Source: G963665085 sp963665085 (GTDB taxonomy: Bacteria; Bacteroidota; Bacteroidia; Bacteroidales; JAAAOM01). From it: a DNA stretch of 64,000 bases. The position numbers were made by a program, and so were the translations under genes. The stretch is from assembly GCA_963665085.2 (NCBI GenBank), contig CAXXXS010000001.1:4650001-4714000 (forward strand), read 5' to 3'. Positions 45,653-53,457 of the stretch are shown here, one piece after another. The number at the start of each line of letters is the position of its first letter. Position 1 is the stretch's first letter. Below the pieces are notes generated by a model. That model made no database searches. It saw only the letters and a list, made by a program, of their open reading frames with translations, and had not been told where the DNA came from.

Positions 45653-46030
45653 ATGGAAGACTTATTTATTAATAGTACGGCAAGCACACCTGTAGTGGAT
45701 TTTAAAATATGCGGAGAAATTAACCTTGAAGGGAGATCATTGCCGGAAGATTCTGTTAGATTTTATCAACCATTATTTGAGTGGACAAAAAAACTTAAAG
45801 CAGAAAATGTAGCTGTAAATATTAAACTAGAATATATAAATACTTCATCATCAAAACAGATTTTAACTTTGCTAAAAATCCTTACCGAAAAAGATGATAT
45901 AAAGCAAGTTAACATAAATTGGTACTATGAAGAAGGGGATCTGGATGGTTTAGAGACTGGAGAACACTACAGTACCATTATTGATGCCCCATTTAAATTT
46001 ATTGAATACGCAGAAACAGAGACCTTATAA
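45653..46030 (+). CDS. SiaC-family regulatory phosphoprotein (DUF1987)
   Basis: 125 residues. FKICGEINLEGRSLPEDSVR, FYQPLFEWTKKL and LEYINTSSSKQILTLLKIL match the DUF1987/SiaC pattern (G-x-I-x-L-x-GRS-x-PED; Y-x-NTSSSK). In Pseudomonas aeruginosa SiaC is phosphorylated at a Thr by SiaB, dephosphorylated by SiaA, and controls diguanylate cyclase activity. The Thr/Ser cluster here is at 64-67. Neither SiaA nor SiaB is encoded in this window, so its partners must lie elsewhere or differ. Confidence 0.88.
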   Translation: MEDLFINSTASTPVVDFKICGEINLEGRSLPEDSVRFYQPLFEWTKKLKAENVAVNIKLEYINTSSSKQILTLLKILTEKDDIKQVNINWYYEEGDLDGLETGEHYSTIIDAPFKFIEYAETETL

Positions 46031-46129
46031 TTATTTTTTAGGTTTCTTAATACTAAATACAAAAAAAATATAGGGTTCATTGTAAGTTATTTATCTATTT
46101 AGTTATAATTTAAACAAAAAATAGATATA

Positions 46130-46609
46130 ATGACTAAAATTAGAATATCCTCACTATCACTTATTTTATTTTTTATTTGTGACCTTTCATTTTCTCAAAA
46201 TACAGATAAAAACATTCTAGATAGCTACAGGTGGAATAATAGGATATTAATAATTTTCACCCCTTCAAGTAACAATTCCAACTTTAAGAAAGCAGAAGAC
46301 CTTCTTAAACAAAATAACGATGGTATTTTAGATAGAGATTTAGTTATTTTCTACATTTTTGAAAATTCACAAAGCACTGTAAATAATTTACCTATTAATA
46401 AGTTCACTTCTAATTATTTACGTGAAAAATTTTATGCAGCTAATGGAAAATCTACTTATATACTAGTTGGTAAAGATGGTGGGGAAAAGTTAAGGACAAC
46501 AGGTCAATTTAATGTAGAAAGGCTTTTCGAGCGTATAGATGAATTACCCATGAGACAATCTGAAATAGAAGAACGCACATTTAGCTTCGATTCAATAAAA
46601 TTTGAATAA
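46130..46609 (+). CDS. Secreted DUF4174-domain protein
   Basis: 159 residues with a signal peptide (1-23, LSFSQ). DUF4174 pattern: LDSYRWNNRILIIFTPSSNN at the front, and a later AANGKSTYILVGKDGGEKLR segment. The fold is thioredoxin-like, but I see no Cys-x-x-Cys, so redox catalysis is unlikely. It is probably periplasmic. Standalone gene; function unknown. Confidence 0.8.
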   Translation: MTKIRISSLSLILFFICDLSFSQNTDKNILDSYRWNNRILIIFTPSSNNSNFKKAEDLLKQNNDGILDRDLVIFYIFENSQSTVNNLPINKFTSNYLREKFYAANGKSTYILVGKDGGEKLRTTGQFNVERLFERIDELPMRQSEIEERTFSFDSIKFE

Positions 46610-46685
46610 AATCGACTTTGGAGCCAAAATGGCTGGTACAACTTCAATATGTTACCAATTAAACAATCAATTACATATTCAAATT

Positions 46686-46740
46686 TATTCGATTTTAGCC
46701 TGGTTTACCGGTTATCGATTTAAATCGAATAGGGCTTTTT
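46686..46740 (+). terminator. Possible terminator after DUF4174 gene
   Basis: TATTCGATTT and AAATCGAATA form 10-bp arms, followed by GGGCTTTTT. The loop is 26 nt, so it is a weak call. Confidence 0.35.
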
Positions 46741-46792
46741 CCTATGGCACTTTAGAGGAAGGATTAATCTAGGTATAAATTATTTTATGAAA

Positions 46793-46845
46793 TTATAACG
46801 CAAAAATACGTTATAATAAAATTATGTCGTATATTTGCGACATAA
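46793..46845. promoter_or_regulatory. Twin palindromic operators of the ars operon
   Basis: Two perfect inverted repeats of identical geometry, 8-bp arms with 8-nt spacers: TTATAACG/CGTTATAA (46793-46816) and TTATGTCG/CGACATAA (46822-46845). Their centres are 29 bp apart and the second ends 11 nt before the arsC ATG. They are the likely binding sites of the ArsR encoded in the operon. Confidence 0.7.
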
Positions 46846-46856
46846 ATAAAGTAAAA

Positions 46857-47462
46857 ATGAATAAAATAATTGAAAACTATATTTCGGAAAGAATTAATGA
46901 ATTTAATAGTATAACTGACGAAAGAAAAGAAATACTATCAGAATTAACTGATTACATTAGAAAAAATAACGATAAAGACAAAAATCTAATTTTTATTTGC
47001 ACACATAATTCCAGGCGAAGTCATATGGGACAACTCTGGTCCCAAGTTGCTGCGCATTACTATAGAATCAATAATATTAATTGTTTTTCTGGCGGAACAG
47101 AAGAAACAGCTTTTAATGAAAGATCTGTCCGGGCATTAAAGAAAGCTGGATTTGATATAATTAAAACAACAGAAAATGATAATCCTGTTTACATGGTATC
47201 ATTTCAGGATGGAACGTCTCAAATTCAGGCTTTTTCAAAAAAATATAACCACGAATTTAATCCACAAGAAAATTTTGTTGCTATAATGACTTGTTCTCAA
47301 GCAGATGATGATTGTCCGGTTGTAATAGGAGCATCTAAAAAAATAGCAATAACATATGATGATCCAAAAATAGCAGACGGTACTCCTGAAGAAGAATCTA
47401 AATATGATGAACGAAGCAAACAAATTGCTTGTGAGATGTTATATGTCTTTTCAATGGTTTAA
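46857..47462 (+). CDS. arsC: Thioredoxin-type arsenate reductase / low-MW phosphatase-like protein
   Basis: 201 residues from ATG 46857; an in-frame ATG at 46824 lies inside the second operator and is rejected. P-loop Cys48-x5-Arg54 (FICTHNSRRSHMGQ) is the low-molecular-weight tyrosine phosphatase signature. A second pair Cys146-x6-Cys153 (MTCSQADDDCPVV) fits the redox cysteines of the thioredoxin-linked ArsC type, and AITYDDP carries the general acid. It would reduce arsenate to arsenite. It is followed by arsR (10-nt gap) and arsM. It is longer than classical 130-residue ArsC, as in a common Bacteroidota group annotated as protein-tyrosine phosphatase. Confidence 0.85.
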   Translation: MNKIIENYISERINEFNSITDERKEILSELTDYIRKNNDKDKNLIFICTHNSRRSHMGQLWSQVAAHYYRINNINCFSGGTEETAFNERSVRALKKAGFDIIKTTENDNPVYMVSFQDGTSQIQAFSKKYNHEFNPQENFVAIMTCSQADDDCPVVIGASKKIAITYDDPKIADGTPEEESKYDERSKQIACEMLYVFSMV

Positions 47463-47472
47463 ATTAAAAAAT

Positions 47473-47787
47473 ATGACAAAAGTTGAATTATTCGACAGTG
47501 AATTGCAAATCACGGCAGGCTTGTTTAAAGCACTTGGACATCCGGCAAGATTAGCAATATTAAAATATCTCTCAGAAACAAAAATTTGTATATCTGGCGA
47601 TATCTCAAATGAATTACCACTCAGTAGAACAACTGTAAACCAGCATTTAAAAGAATTAAAAGATATAGGAATTATCCAGGGCGAAGTCGAAGGAGTGAAA
47701 GTTAACTACTGCCTCCATCCAGATAAAGTTATAGAGATAAAAAAAACAATAGATCAGTTTTTGGAAAAATTAGAAATATGTTGTTAA
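47473..47787 (+). CDS. arsR: ArsR-family transcriptional repressor
   Basis: 104 residues from ATG 47473 (MTKVELFDSELQITAG); longer frames upstream overlap arsC. Winged helix: FKALGHPARLAILKYLSETK, LPLSRTTVNQHLKELKDIGI, IQGEVEGVKVNYCLHP. The classic ELCVCDL metal loop of ArsR is absent: the loop has one Cys (Cys39 in KICISGD). Other thiols are Cys80 (NYC) and the terminal Cys103-Cys104 (EICC), so an alternative arsenic-sensing site is likely. It should repress the arsC-arsR-arsM operon through the twin palindromes. Confidence 0.9.
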   Translation: MTKVELFDSELQITAGLFKALGHPARLAILKYLSETKICISGDISNELPLSRTTVNQHLKELKDIGIIQGEVEGVKVNYCLHPDKVIEIKKTIDQFLEKLEICC

Positions 47788-47808
47788 ACCTCAAAATGTA
47801 ATTAAATC

Positions 47809-48597
47809 ATGTCAAAATCAGAAGCTTTAAAAAATATCGTACGTGATAAGTATGCAAAAATTGCTGTTCATAAAACAAATAATTGTTGTTGTTCAAATAA
47901 GGAAGTAGATTATTCTGTATTTAATGAAAGTTATGAAAATAAAGACGGCTATTTAGAAGATGCCGATTTAGGTTTAGGTTGTGGACTTCCTACTGAACAT
48001 GCAAATATCAATAAAGGCGACAGCGTTCTTGATTTAGGTTCTGGAGCAGGAAATGATTGTTTCGTAGCTCGTAGAATTGTTGGGGATTCTGGTTCTGTAA
48101 CTGGCCTTGACTTTACCGACGAAATGTTAACCAAAGCATTAGAAAACAATAAAAAGCTTGGTTATAAAAATGTAAACTTTGTAAAAGGTGATATTGAAGA
48201 AATTCCTCTTCAGGAACAAACTTTTGATGTTGTAATAAGTAATTGCGTCTTAAATCTGGTTCCTAACAAAACAAAAGCTTTCGCCGAGATAAAACGCGTG
48301 CTAAAAAAAGGTGGACATTTCTGTGTCTCTGATATTGTTACAATAGGTAAATTACCTGATAAATTAAGGAATGTTGCAGCGTTATACGCTGGATGCGTAT
48401 CTGGAGCTATAGAGAAAGAAGAATATTTAAATATAATAGATGATTCCGGTTTTAAAAATATAGAAGTAAAAAAGGAAAGGGTTATTGATATTCCAGATGA
48501 ATTATTCTTAGAACACATTTCAAATGATGAACTTGTCAAGTTAAAAAAATCCGGAACTGGTATTTATAGTATTACTGTCTACGGAGAAAGCCATTAA
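47809..48597 (+). CDS. arsM: Arsenite S-adenosylmethionine methyltransferase
   Basis: 262 residues. The SAM-binding motif VLDLGSGAGNDCFVARRI (73-90) is followed by GLDFTDEML and a family-typical SNCVLNL. Arsenic-binding cysteines: Cys146 and Cys196 are 50 residues apart, like Cys174 and Cys224 of the characterised algal ArsM; Cys58 (GLGCGLP) is the likely third. An N-terminal Cys26-27-28 cluster is extra. It methylates arsenite to mono-, di- and trimethyl forms. It follows arsR by 21 nt. No arsenite pump gene (arsB, acr3, arsP) is next to it. Confidence 0.92.
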   Translation: MSKSEALKNIVRDKYAKIAVHKTNNCCCSNKEVDYSVFNESYENKDGYLEDADLGLGCGLPTEHANINKGDSVLDLGSGAGNDCFVARRIVGDSGSVTGLDFTDEMLTKALENNKKLGYKNVNFVKGDIEEIPLQEQTFDVVISNCVLNLVPNKTKAFAEIKRVLKKGGHFCVSDIVTIGKLPDKLRNVAALYAGCVSGAIEKEEYLNIIDDSGFKNIEVKKERVIDIPDELFLEHISNDELVKLKKSGTGIYSITVYGESH

Positions 48598-48612
48598 TCC
48601 TCCACGTGCATA

Positions 48613-49749
48613 TTATTCTACAAATAACACGCAAGTGGGTACTGCTGTTTTCTCTGAAATACCTAATGATTTTAATGTCCCATCTTCTTGGTTAATTGTA
48701 AAAACGGTAAGATTATTACTTTTCTGATTGGCAACAATCAAAAATTCACCTGTTGGATCAATATTAAAGTCACGTGGCCAGTCTCCTTCTACACTGGTTG
48801 TTTCTACCAGTGCAGGTGTTCCATCACTTGCTATAGAATACAAAGCAATACTATTTTCACCTCTGTTAGAACTGTATAAAAATTTTCCATTTTTATGAAT
48901 CCGTACAGCAGCTGGATAATTTTCTATATTCTGACCTTCTGGTAAAGTTGAAATCGTTTTTAATATTTCAGCTTTACCACTATTAATATCAAAAGAACAA
49001 AAAGATAATGTACTGTTCAATTCATTTACGACGTAAAAATACTTACCTGATGGATGAAAAACTAAATGCCTCGGTCCTGCCCCATCTTCTAATTTAAGAT
49101 AAGATTGTTCTGTGTAAGGTTTCATGGAGCCTGAATTTTCATCATACGAATAAATAAAAATTTTATTGGCCCCAAGATCTACAGACAACACATATTTTCC
49201 AGATGGATCCGGACTTATAAAATGTGCATGTGCTGATGCCTGTCTTTCTGTTATGATCCCACTTCCTTCGTGAGCATAATTTGATATTGCTGTATCTAAT
49301 TTCCCCTCATTATCAATTGGAAGAGCAGCAACAATTCCATTTACATAATTTGCAGCAAACACGGTTTTACCATTAGGATGTACTGTTAAATGTGTTGGCT
49401 CCACTCCTTTTGAGGATTGACTATTTATCAACGTTAATTCAAATGGATTTTTAGTTACTTTATATGAATTAATAATTCCTTCTAAATCTAATGAAGGAAT
49501 GCTTCCTGCAAATAAATAATTCCCATCAGAAGAAAAATTGATATAGGAAGGAGCAATGCTTCCGGGAAAAGAATCTACAACAACCAAAGTACCTTTATCA
49601 GGATTTAATTCATAAAGTTTAATAGGACTTTTTAATTGACTGCTATTTGTTCCAACTAAAAATTTAACAGTTTCAACTTGTTGTGTGCAACTTGAAATAA
49701 TAAGAAAAAACAGTAATGAGAAAATGATTGATTTTACTTTCATCGTCAT
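48613..49749 (-). CDS. Lactonase-family beta-propeller lipoprotein
   Basis: 378 residues with a lipoprotein signal (lipobox IISSC, Cys about residue 21). The mature part is the Lactonase/PF10282 seven-bladed propeller: SPIKLYELNPDKGTLVVVD, THLTVHPNGKTVFAANYVNG, SAHAHFISPDPSGKYVLSVD, GAGPRHLVFHPSGKYFYVVN, NYPAAVRIHKNGKFLYSSNR, GDWPRDFNIDPTGEFLIVAN. Relatives include 6-phosphogluconolactonase (Pgl) of E. coli, but as a lipoprotein it must act outside the cytoplasm, so a 6-phosphogluconolactone role is doubtful. Convergent with arsM, 15 nt apart. Confidence 0.87.
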   Translation of the reverse strand: MTMKVKSIIFSLLFFLIISSCTQQVETVKFLVGTNSSQLKSPIKLYELNPDKGTLVVVDSFPGSIAPSYINFSSDGNYLFAGSIPSLDLEGIINSYKVTKNPFELTLINSQSSKGVEPTHLTVHPNGKTVFAANYVNGIVAALPIDNEGKLDTAISNYAHEGSGIITERQASAHAHFISPDPSGKYVLSVDLGANKIFIYSYDENSGSMKPYTEQSYLKLEDGAGPRHLVFHPSGKYFYVVNELNSTLSFCSFDINSGKAEILKTISTLPEGQNIENYPAAVRIHKNGKFLYSSNRGENSIALYSIASDGTPALVETTSVEGDWPRDFNIDPTGEFLIVANQKSNNLTVFTINQEDGTLKSLGISEKTAVPTCVLFVE

Positions 49750-49810
49750 AAGTCCTGATTAAAATTTTATTAATACTGTAAAGCTATATAAGATATTCCA
49801 TTTATTGCAA

Positions 49811-49843
49811 CAAAAAAAGAGAGACATTACTGCCTCTCTTTTT
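49811..49843 (-). terminator. Terminator of rpsF-rpsR-rplI operon
   Basis: AAAAAGAGAG and CTCTCTTTTT form a stem with a 10-nt loop; on the minus strand a T run follows. It lies 23 nt past the rplI stop. Confidence 0.75.
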
Positions 49844-49865
49844 AATATATTGGGAATAAAATTTC

Positions 49866-50312
49866 TTATTCAGAAACAATTTCGAAAGGAATTTCAATTT
49901 TCACTGCTTTATGTAGACGAAGTGTTGCATTATATGTACCAACTTCTTTGATTAAGTTAGTTTGAATGCTAATGTTTTTCCTGTCGATTTCAAATCCTTT
50001 TTTAGCTAACATTTCAGCAATCTGAATTGTATTAACTGAACCAAAGATTTTACCTTTTGTACTGGTTTTTGCACCAATAGTAATTTTCACATCCTTAAGT
50101 TTTTCAGCAAGTTCCAATGCTTCATTCTTAAGTTTTAATTCTTTATGAGCCCTTTGTTTAATATTTTCTTCAAGAACTCTTTTTGCAGAAGCCGTTGCAT
50201 TAATTGCCATTCCTTGTGGAATAAGGTAATTTCTTGCATAGCCATCCTTCACAGTTACAATATCGTTTTTGTAACCTAAATTCTGTATATCTTGTTTTAA
50301 TATAATCTCCAT
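49866..50312 (-). CDS. rplI: 50S ribosomal protein L9
   Basis: 148 residues, the usual length. The N-terminal domain starts MEIILKQDIQNLGYKNDIVT and has VKDGYARNYLIPQGMAINAT; a long connecting helix and C-terminal domain (TIGAKTSTKGKIFGSVNTIQ) follow. L9 binds 23S rRNA and influences reading-frame fidelity. Third gene of the operon rpsF-rpsR-rplI, 21 nt after rpsR. Confidence 0.97.
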   Translation of the reverse strand: MEIILKQDIQNLGYKNDIVTVKDGYARNYLIPQGMAINATASAKRVLEENIKQRAHKELKLKNEALELAEKLKDVKITIGAKTSTKGKIFGSVNTIQIAEMLAKKGFEIDRKNISIQTNLIKEVGTYNATLRLHKAVKIEIPFEIVSE

Positions 50313-50333
50313 TACTTTTTCCTCCTCCTGTAA

Positions 50334-50600
50334 TTATTTTAATAAATCTGTTACATAAGGCAGTAACGCAAGATGACGTGCCCTTTTAACTGCTGTTGCA
50401 ACTTTTCTTTGATATTTAAGAGAAGTTCCTGTTACTCTTCTTGGAAGAATTTTACCTTGCTCGTTTAAGAATTTCTTAAGAAATTCAGGATCTTTATAAT
50501 CAATATATTTAATCCTGCTTTTTCTAAAACGACAATATTTTTTCTTTTTAATCTCTACTGTAGGTGGGGTAAGATACCTTATATCTGATCCATTAGCCAT
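50334..50600 (-). CDS. rpsR: 30S ribosomal protein S18
   Basis: 88 residues with KKKYCRFRKSRIKYIDYKDP near the front and ILPRRVTGTSLKYQRKVATA followed by VKRARHLALLPYV, all diagnostic for S18. It binds the 30S platform beside S6. It sits between rpsF (3-nt gap) and rplI (21-nt gap), the usual order. Confidence 0.97.
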   Translation of the reverse strand: MANGSDIRYLTPPTVEIKKKKYCRFRKSRIKYIDYKDPEFLKKFLNEQGKILPRRVTGTSLKYQRKVATAVKRARHLALLPYVTDLLK

Positions 50601-50603
50601 GAT

Positions 50604-50957
50604 TTATGCCTCCTGTGTTTTTTCTGTTTTTGACGAATTTCTTTTTTTCTCTGCATATGCAACTGAATATTTATCCATCTTGAATGTCAAGAAACGTAAA
50701 ACTCTCTCATCACGACGGAATTCAATCTCTAAAGTTTCTATAAAAGAACCTTCAGTTGCAAACTCAAGTAGGTAATAAAACCCAGTTGACTTTTTCTGGA
50801 TAGGATAAGCAAATTTCTTTAATCCCCAATTTTCTTCATGGATAATGCTACCGCCATTCTCGGTAATCAAATCCTTAAATTTTTGAACCGCCTCCTTCAT
50901 CTGACCTTCAGATAAAACGGGAGTTAAAATGAAAGCGGTTTCGTACTGATTAACCAT
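50604..50957 (-). CDS. rpsF: 30S ribosomal protein S6
   Basis: 117 residues: YETAFILTPVLSEGQMKEAV, NWGLKKFAYPIQKKSTGFYY and RRDERVLRFLTFKMDKY match S6. It dimerises with S18 on the 30S platform. First gene of the operon, with a consensus promoter just upstream. Confidence 0.97.
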   Translation of the reverse strand: MVNQYETAFILTPVLSEGQMKEAVQKFKDLITENGGSIIHEENWGLKKFAYPIQKKSTGFYYLLEFATEGSFIETLEIEFRRDERVLRFLTFKMDKYSVAYAEKKRNSSKTEKTQEA

Positions 50958-50990
50958 ATTATTTTTTTTTAATAAATTTTAAAACGGCTG

Positions 50991-51020
50991 CAAAATTAGG
51001 CTTTTTATTTGATTATGCAA
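50991..51020 (-). promoter_or_regulatory. Promoter of rpsF operon
   Basis: Minus strand: TTG (51018-51020), 19-nt spacer, TAATTTTG (50991-50998), a near-ideal Bacteroidota promoter 34 nt before the rpsF ATG. Confidence 0.75.
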
Positions 51021-51038
51021 TTGTTAATTACATTATTT

Positions 51039-51506
51039 TCACCTAATTCTATCTACCGAACGAACAAGTATCTCATCTCTTCTTATATTCCTAAAAGCTA
51101 AAAAAATTAGTATTATTGCTAAAATAGGAAATGTTACAGCTACAGTAAATGAGTGATTTGGCGTATCTAACTGTTTAGCTACTTGCCAAAAGATATAATA
51201 CCCTATACCCATAGAACCTACAAGGAGTAACATATTATAAATACATACCCTCATTTGTAATATTCTCTTTTTAAATAGAAATATTGAAATGAGAATTAAC
51301 AATGAAATTGCTGCAAAAATAATGGTTAATTCAACTGTTTTTGCAATTGATGTTTCTACTCCAGCTTCAATTTTTGTTGTGCCAGTAATAGAAAGCTCAT
51401 AAATCTCATTATTCATTCCCAATAATTTTACAAATGGAAAGAAAAACAAAGAGCCTATAAGTACAAAAGCTATTAATAAAAATAATGTTTGAATTCTCTG
51501 AATCAT
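51039..51506 (-). CDS. DUF4293 membrane protein
   Basis: 155 residues with four predicted transmembrane helices: about 5-25 (QTLFLLIAFVLIGSLFFFPF), 58-77 (ELTIIFAAISLLILISIFLF), 85-107 and 120-140 (FPILAIILIFLAF). The opening MIQRIQTLFLL and the basic C-terminus match DUF4293, a family largely confined to Bacteroidota and often near rho or ribosomal genes. Function unknown. It lies 19 nt after the prohibitin-like gene on the same strand. Confidence 0.82.
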   Translation of the reverse strand: MIQRIQTLFLLIAFVLIGSLFFFPFVKLLGMNNEIYELSITGTTKIEAGVETSIAKTVELTIIFAAISLLILISIFLFKKRILQMRVCIYNMLLLVGSMGIGYYIFWQVAKQLDTPNHSFTVAVTFPILAIILIFLAFRNIRRDEILVRSVDRIR

Positions 51507-51524
51507 AATAACCTGAATCTGTTT

Positions 51525-52340
51525 TTAATTATTACCTAAAATCAATGGTAGGCCATCCTTACCTGCACCAACAACAACAACTTTTGAATTTTCAGAAGTT
51601 GCAAGCTCTATAGTTGCTTCAATTCCTCGCTGTTTTAAAATTTTATCTGTTAAACTAGCATTAATAATTCTATTATAATTTGCGATACCCTCTGCCTCAA
51701 TTCTTCTTCGTTCAGCTTCGCTTTGTTCTCTTTGTAATCTAAATTCGTAAGCCAAAGCCTCTTGTTCTTGTTGAAGTTTATTTTGTATAGCCTGCATGAT
51801 TTGTTCTGGTAAAATGATAGATCGAATCAACAATGCCTCCATATTAATATTTCTCTGTTGTAGTATTGATGCTGTTTCATCAACAATGGATTGTTCGACT
51901 TCTGCTCTCTTTGTTGAATAAATTTCTTCTGCAGAATACCTACCTGTTACTCTTCTCACAGAAGAACGAATTTCAGGAATAACAAGGGTATTTATATATT
52001 CCCCTCTATAGGATTCATGAAGGTAACCGATACGCTCAGCAATTGGTCTAAAACGCACAGAAACATCCAAATTGATTGAGAGCCCGTTCTTATCAAGAAT
52101 TCCCATGGTTTCTTCAATTTTTTGTTCTGACACATCATAAACAATTAAATCATTCCAGGGTGCGATTATATGAAGTCCTGGTGCAAATGTTTTTTCTTTA
52201 TCAAGACCTGTAGTTAACTTTCTAAATATAACACCACGCTCGGTACTATCAATTGTTTTAAACATGGCACTCCCGAAAATAATGAGTATAACTGCTCCAA
52301 TGGCAACAATTATTAAAATTGGAGATAATGACTTTTTCAT
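51525..52340 (-). CDS. Prohibitin/SPFH-family membrane protein
   Basis: 271 residues: an N-terminal membrane helix (7-28, ILIIVAIGAVILIIFGSAMF), an SPFH domain (STERGVIFRKLTTGLDKEKT; FAPGLHIIAPWNDLIVYDVS; VRFRPIAERIGYLHESYRGE; RRVTGRYSAEEIYSTKRAEV) and a C-terminal coiled coil rich in Glu/Arg (about 190-220). The domain order equals mitochondrial prohibitin and bacterial homologues that form ring-like membrane assemblies and can modulate FtsH-type proteases. Probably co-transcribed with the DUF4293 gene. Confidence 0.88.
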   Translation of the reverse strand: MKKSLSPILIIVAIGAVILIIFGSAMFKTIDSTERGVIFRKLTTGLDKEKTFAPGLHIIAPWNDLIVYDVSEQKIEETMGILDKNGLSINLDVSVRFRPIAERIGYLHESYRGEYINTLVIPEIRSSVRRVTGRYSAEEIYSTKRAEVEQSIVDETASILQQRNINMEALLIRSIILPEQIMQAIQNKLQQEQEALAYEFRLQREQSEAERRRIEAEGIANYNRIINASLTDKILKQRGIEATIELATSENSKVVVVGAGKDGLPLILGNN

Positions 52341-52474
52341 AATAAGTGTTTTATTAAATTTTATTCATAGACAAAAATAGGGATTATTATAACATTTATA
52401 GCATTACATTTTTTTCTACAAAAAGTTGTTAAAAAATATCCCTTGTTAAAAAATTAAATACCAGTTTTGATTAC

Positions 52475-52482
52475 TAACTTTG
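52475..52482 (+). promoter_or_regulatory. -7 element of the SirB1-like gene
   Basis: TAACTTTG matches TAnnTTTG, 38 nt before the ATG. No clear -33 TTG at standard distance. Confidence 0.5.
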
Positions 52483-52519
52483 AATCAGGATTTAACCTAA
52501 CAGGGAGAAAAATTAAAAC

Positions 52520-53389
52520 ATGACATCTGATTTAAAAGCTCTTATATCATTACTTGATGATCCAAATGATATTGTTTTTTCTTCTGTTTCAAGGAAGCTT
52601 GAGGATCATGGAGAGTCTATTATACCTATTCTGGAGAAAGAATGGGAAGACACTCTTGATGAACGGCTCCAGGAAAGAATTGAAAATATTATACACCATA
52701 TACAATTTGAATCAACTTATAACAACCTAAAAAGATGGATTGAAACAGGGGGTGAAGATTTATTGGAAGGTTGTTACTTAATTGCTAAATTTCAATACCC
52801 TGATCTGAAATTTGAGACATTATTATATGAAGTCGAAAACATAAAAAAAGATGTTTGGTTAGAACTCAACAATAATTTAACGGCTCTTGAAAAGATAAAC
52901 ATTATAAATCATATTATTTTTGATGTCCATGGCTATTCAGGAAATACAAAAAATTTCTATTCGCCGCAGAACTCATATATCAATCAGGTTTATGAAACAA
53001 AAAAAGGAAACCCTATTTCCTTAGCAGTTGTATATCTTGTTACCTGTCAACGTTTGGGTATTTCTGTTTATGGGGTGAACTTACCTAAAAATTTTATTTT
53101 AGCTTATGTTGATGAATGGTTCCAAAATGATAAAGAAAAACCTGTATTATTCTATATTAATCCTTTTAATAAAGGAATTATTCTTGGAAAAAAAGAAATT
53201 GATCATTTTATAAAACAACAAAAACTAAAACCAAATTCTACTTTTTACGAACCATGCAAACACACAGATATCGTAAAACGATTAATCCTCAACCTTATTC
53301 TTTCTTACGAAAATCTGGGGTATATGGATAAAATATTAATGTTACAGAAAATATTAAAATTGTTTCCTTCTTCGGAGAATCAATTTTAG
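52520..53389 (+). CDS. SirB1/transglutaminase-like family protein
   Basis: 289 residues. After a helical N-terminus comes the Transglut_core2 region: INHIIFDVHGYSGNTKNFYS, QNSYINQVYETKKGNPISLA and VVYLVTCQRLGISVYGVNLP, the SirB1 signature; the C-terminal part is helical and TPR-like. The cysteine normally used by transglutaminases is not evident, and these proteins are generally not shown to be enzymes. A terminator follows. Function unknown; the name is by family. Confidence 0.82.
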   Translation: MTSDLKALISLLDDPNDIVFSSVSRKLEDHGESIIPILEKEWEDTLDERLQERIENIIHHIQFESTYNNLKRWIETGGEDLLEGCYLIAKFQYPDLKFETLLYEVENIKKDVWLELNNNLTALEKINIINHIIFDVHGYSGNTKNFYSPQNSYINQVYETKKGNPISLAVVYLVTCQRLGISVYGVNLPKNFILAYVDEWFQNDKEKPVLFYINPFNKGIILGKKEIDHFIKQQKLKPNSTFYEPCKHTDIVKRLILNLILSYENLGYMDKILMLQKILKLFPSSENQF

Positions 53390-53400
53390 AAAAAAACATA

Positions 53401-53437
53401 AAAAAATCCCACTTGAATATTCGAGCGGGATTTTTTT
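53401..53437. terminator. Bidirectional terminator
   Basis: AAAAAATCCC and GGGATTTTTT arms with an imperfect extension (ACTTGAA/TTCGAGC), between the convergent SirB1-like (plus) and rny (minus) genes. Confidence 0.85.
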
Positions 53438-53457
53438 ATGTTATTAGAACTTAATAT

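Noticed and set aside
46824..46856. Upstream start for arsC
   Set aside because: That ATG is part of the second operator palindrome, so translation more likely starts at 46857.
47404..47472. Longer ArsR start overlapping arsC
   Set aside because: The family N-terminus begins at 47473; the upstream codons only reflect overlap with the arsC 3' end.
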